Shown here: piece after piece, positions 4,014 to 6,229 of the stretch
How the letters are laid out: the number at the start of each line of letters is the position of its first letter
Numbering within the stretch: position 1 is the stretch's first letter
Notes under the pieces: model-generated
What the model was told of the DNA's origin: nothing
Databases searched by the model: none
Seen by the model: the letters and a program-made list of their open reading frames with translations, nothing else
Origin: Pseudomonadota bacterium
GTDB taxonomy: Bacteria > Pseudomonadota > Gammaproteobacteria > Burkholderiales > Burkholderiaceae_D
Reading direction: 5' to 3'
DNA: 6,229 bases
NCBI GenBank assembly: GCA_023391395.1
Contig: JAEWBA010000327.1
Span: 1 to 6,229, forward strand
Program-made: the position numbers and the translations under genes

Positions 4014-6229
4014 ATGAGAGTCTTCGCTTCAGCCCTCGGCGCGATGATGCTTTTGCTTTTAAGCGCGTGTGGCGGCTCCGACAACGAGGCTGCGCTTACT
4101 GCATCCCCCACCTCTGCTGCCACGGCGAGCGACGGTCAGCAGGTGTGGATGAATCCCTTGCTGCCTCCCGCGGATCGTACTGGAGCTCTGCTTGCGGCGA
4201 TGACATTGGATCAGAAGATCCAACAACTCTACAACCTGCCGATCCTCAACGTGGACTTGCAGGACGAAGATCCGCCTTGTGAATTCCAGAGAGTCGGCCG
4301 GCATATCGAGGGGGTTCCGCAACTGCGGATTCCAACCTTCCGGTTCGCCAACGGCGGCACCGGCATCCGCGGCGGCGATTGCCTTCCTGAACCGACTGCG
4401 ACTGCATTGCCCAGTGGTGTGGCTGCTGCGGCAACGTTCGATCCGCAAATCAACTACGAGTGGGGCCAAGTGCTTGGTGCCGAGCTGCGCAGTTGGGCGC
4501 ACCACTCGCTATGGGGGCCCGGTCTGAATATCATCCGCACTCCGTACGGCGGCCGGAACCACGAGTACATGAGCGAAGATCCGTACCTGACCGGGGTAAC
4601 GGCGACCCGGCAGGTCTTGGGCATTCAGGCGAACGGCAAATCGCACGCGACGCCCAAGCATTTCGTCGGCAATGAATCGGAGTACCAGAAGGAACGCTGG
4701 ACTGCGGCATCCAGGATTCCTTCGCGTGCCATGCACGAGATTTACCTGCTGCCGTTCGAAATGGTGGTCCGGGACGGCAAGCCGGCGTCAATAATGTGCG
4801 CGTTCCCGCACCTTAACTTCGACTGGGCGTGCGAGAACGAGGCGTTGCTGAAGCAGACGCTGCGCCAACGGTGGGGATTCGATGGCTATGTCGTCAGCGA
4901 CCGGCGCGCGATGCACAGCACGGTTGACTCAATTCTTGCGGGCGTCAGTTTTGAGCTGGATTTCACGCCGCAGTTTTACAGCCCAGAGCGGATCAAGGCG
5001 GCACTTCAGGCAGGCCAAATCACCCTGGCAGACATCGATGCACTGTTGCGTCCAAGGTACCTCAAAATGTTCGCATTCGGGCACTTCGACGAACCGTACG
5101 ACGCATTCCTGCCCAGAGATCTGGAAGCGCACGCCGAGGTCTCTCGGAGAGCGGCCGAAGGCAGTATCGTCCTTCTGAAAAATGACGGCCTGCTGCCGCT
5201 TAATCCGAACGTTCGCTCCATCGCCCTGATCGGCGCGGACTGGTTTGCGGGCCAGGCAACGATGCCTCCCCGTGGCGGCGACCCGGACGAAATGACCAAT
5301 GTCGTTGCGCCCTATACGATCACGCCGCAGCAGGGGATTGAGCGTACGCTGACAAAACTGGGTTCCAGCGCGACCGTGAGCTATAACAATGGCGATGTCA
5401 TCGCCGATGCTGAAAAACTGGCACGGCAATCGGACCTGGTGATTGTGATGGTCGGCGACAACCCGCGGGAAACCGTAGACGTAACAACCTTATCGCTGCC
5501 CTCGATCAATGGCACCAATCAAGACATGTTGGTACCGCGCATCCTCGCCGCCAACCCGAACACCGTCGTGGTATTAAAGACGCAGGGGTCTATTCTCATG
5601 CCGTGGCTGCCTCAGGCTCGTGCACTTGTAGAGGCCTGGTATCCGGGGCAGAACGATGGCGACGTTGTAGCGGACGTGCTGTTCGGGGTCACCAACCCGG
5701 CAAGCTGCCCGTCACATTCGGTAACAATGCGCACGAGGCGGCGTATGAGACCGAGGCGCAATATCCCGGTCTGCGGGAGGACAACGGCCTTGGAGGAGGC
5801 AAGGGAGGATTCGAACCGAATGGCTCCCCGCAACTTGTCACGCATTACAGCGAGAATCTGATGGTCGGCTACCGCTGGTATGAGGCGCGAAACGTGCAGC
5901 CAGTGTTTCCGTTCGGGCATGGGCTGTCGTATACGACCTTCACGTACACTGATCTCAACGCGACGCCGTCAACTAACGCACAGGGTGCGACAGTGCTGAA
6001 GGTCGACTACACGATCACCAATGCCGGCACCCGGGCCGGCAAGGAAGCTTCACAGGTTTACCTGACGCTTCCTGCGGAAGCGGCCGAGCCGTCGAAGCGG
6101 CTCGTAGGCTTCCAAAAGGTTGAACTTCAGCCGGGCCAGAGCCAGCGGGTTTCGGTCACCATCGATTGCGCCGCATCCCATCACCCGTTCTCCTATTTCA
6201 GGCCGGCAGACGAATCGGATCTGAAAGCA
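4014..6229 (+). pseudogene. Glycoside hydrolase family 3 lipoprotein (beta-glucosidase-like), frameshifted; 3' end outside window
   Basis: The first frame gives 562 matching residues. Residues 1-19 form a lipoprotein signal peptide with lipobox LSAC (Cys19) followed by Gly-Gly-Ser, which predicts an outer-membrane lipoprotein. The GH3 (alpha/beta)8 domain spans about 55-355, with NGGTGIRGG, the SEDPYLTG motif (187-194), KHFVGNESE (215-223) and the nucleophile Asp296 in GFDGYVVSD. The alpha/beta-sandwich domain starts near 375 (GSIVLLKNDGLLPL) and includes ANPNTVVVLK and AWYPGQNDGDVVADVLFG. At about 5699 the frame fails: expected NP(S/A)GKLPVTF reads NPASCPSH and stops at 5859-5861. One frame over, GKLPVTFGNN continues to VGYRWYEA, VFPFGHGLSYTTF and a fibronectin-III-like domain (GKEASQVYLTLP, LQPGQSQRVSVTI), open to the window end. 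Such enzymes release glucose or similar sugars from beta-linked saccharides; the substrate is unknown. Asp296 is followed by Arg-Arg instead of the common Trp-Gly. A sequencing error is possible for the single shift. Confidence 0.9.

Noticed and set aside
1..6229. CRISPR array, tRNA, rRNA, riboswitch or a novel multi-gene system
   Set aside because: No regularly spaced repeats, no cloverleaf or conserved RNA elements, and the genes present are ordinary enzymes and mobile-element debris.

Overview
The base composition and codon use (GC-rich third positions, with lower-GC patches in the non-coding parts) and the protein families suggest a proteobacterium, most likely a betaproteobacterium of the Burkholderia/Paraburkholderia type. 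This is inferred from how the proteins look; no marker gene is present. The window reads as a gene-decay zone: of eight protein-coding loci, only the aldehyde dehydrogenase looks complete and undamaged, and a 63-residue ORF of unknown function may also be intact.

Layout. (1) Bases 1-195 are the 3' end of a + strand gene, probably a patatin-like phospholipase. (2) Bases 347-814 (- strand) hold the catalytic C-terminal part of a small tyrosine recombinase. It converges on the patatin gene and has lost its N-terminal third. (3) Bases 732-859 (+ strand) carry a badly decayed IS5-family transposase fragment, antisense to the pseudo-N-terminus of the recombinase ORF. This marks the break in the recombinase. 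(4) Bases 875-1066 (-) encode a 63-residue protein of unknown function with a good ribosome binding site. (5) Bases 1151-1416 (-) are an NAD(P)H-binding (Rossmann) oxidoreductase with an internal out-of-frame deletion; both ends of the protein are still recognisable. (6) Bases 1434-2933 (-) are an intact 499-residue aldehyde dehydrogenase, 17 bases upstream of the oxidoreductase, so the two once formed an operon. (7) Bases 3063-3460 (+) are a second IS5-family transposase relic, frameshifted and lacking a catalytic Asp. (8) Bases 3461-4013 contain no gene I can recognise, but the last 100 bases hold two perfect inverted repeats just before the next gene. (9) From 4014 to the window end (+) runs a lipoprotein-type glycoside hydrolase family 3 (beta-glucosidase-like) gene, broken by a frameshift near 5699. 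Its C-terminal domain continues in another frame past the window edge.

How it fits together. The aldehyde dehydrogenase/oxidoreductase pair suggests detoxification or catabolism of an aldehyde, with the second gene now dead. The GH3 enzyme would hydrolyse beta-linked glucosides or oligosaccharides at the cell envelope if the frameshift were absent or bypassed. The two IS5 relics lie in the same orientation on either side of the dehydrogenase segment, and IS activity followed by deletion is a likely cause of the decay. I do not see a new defence, CRISPR, RNA or biosynthetic system here.
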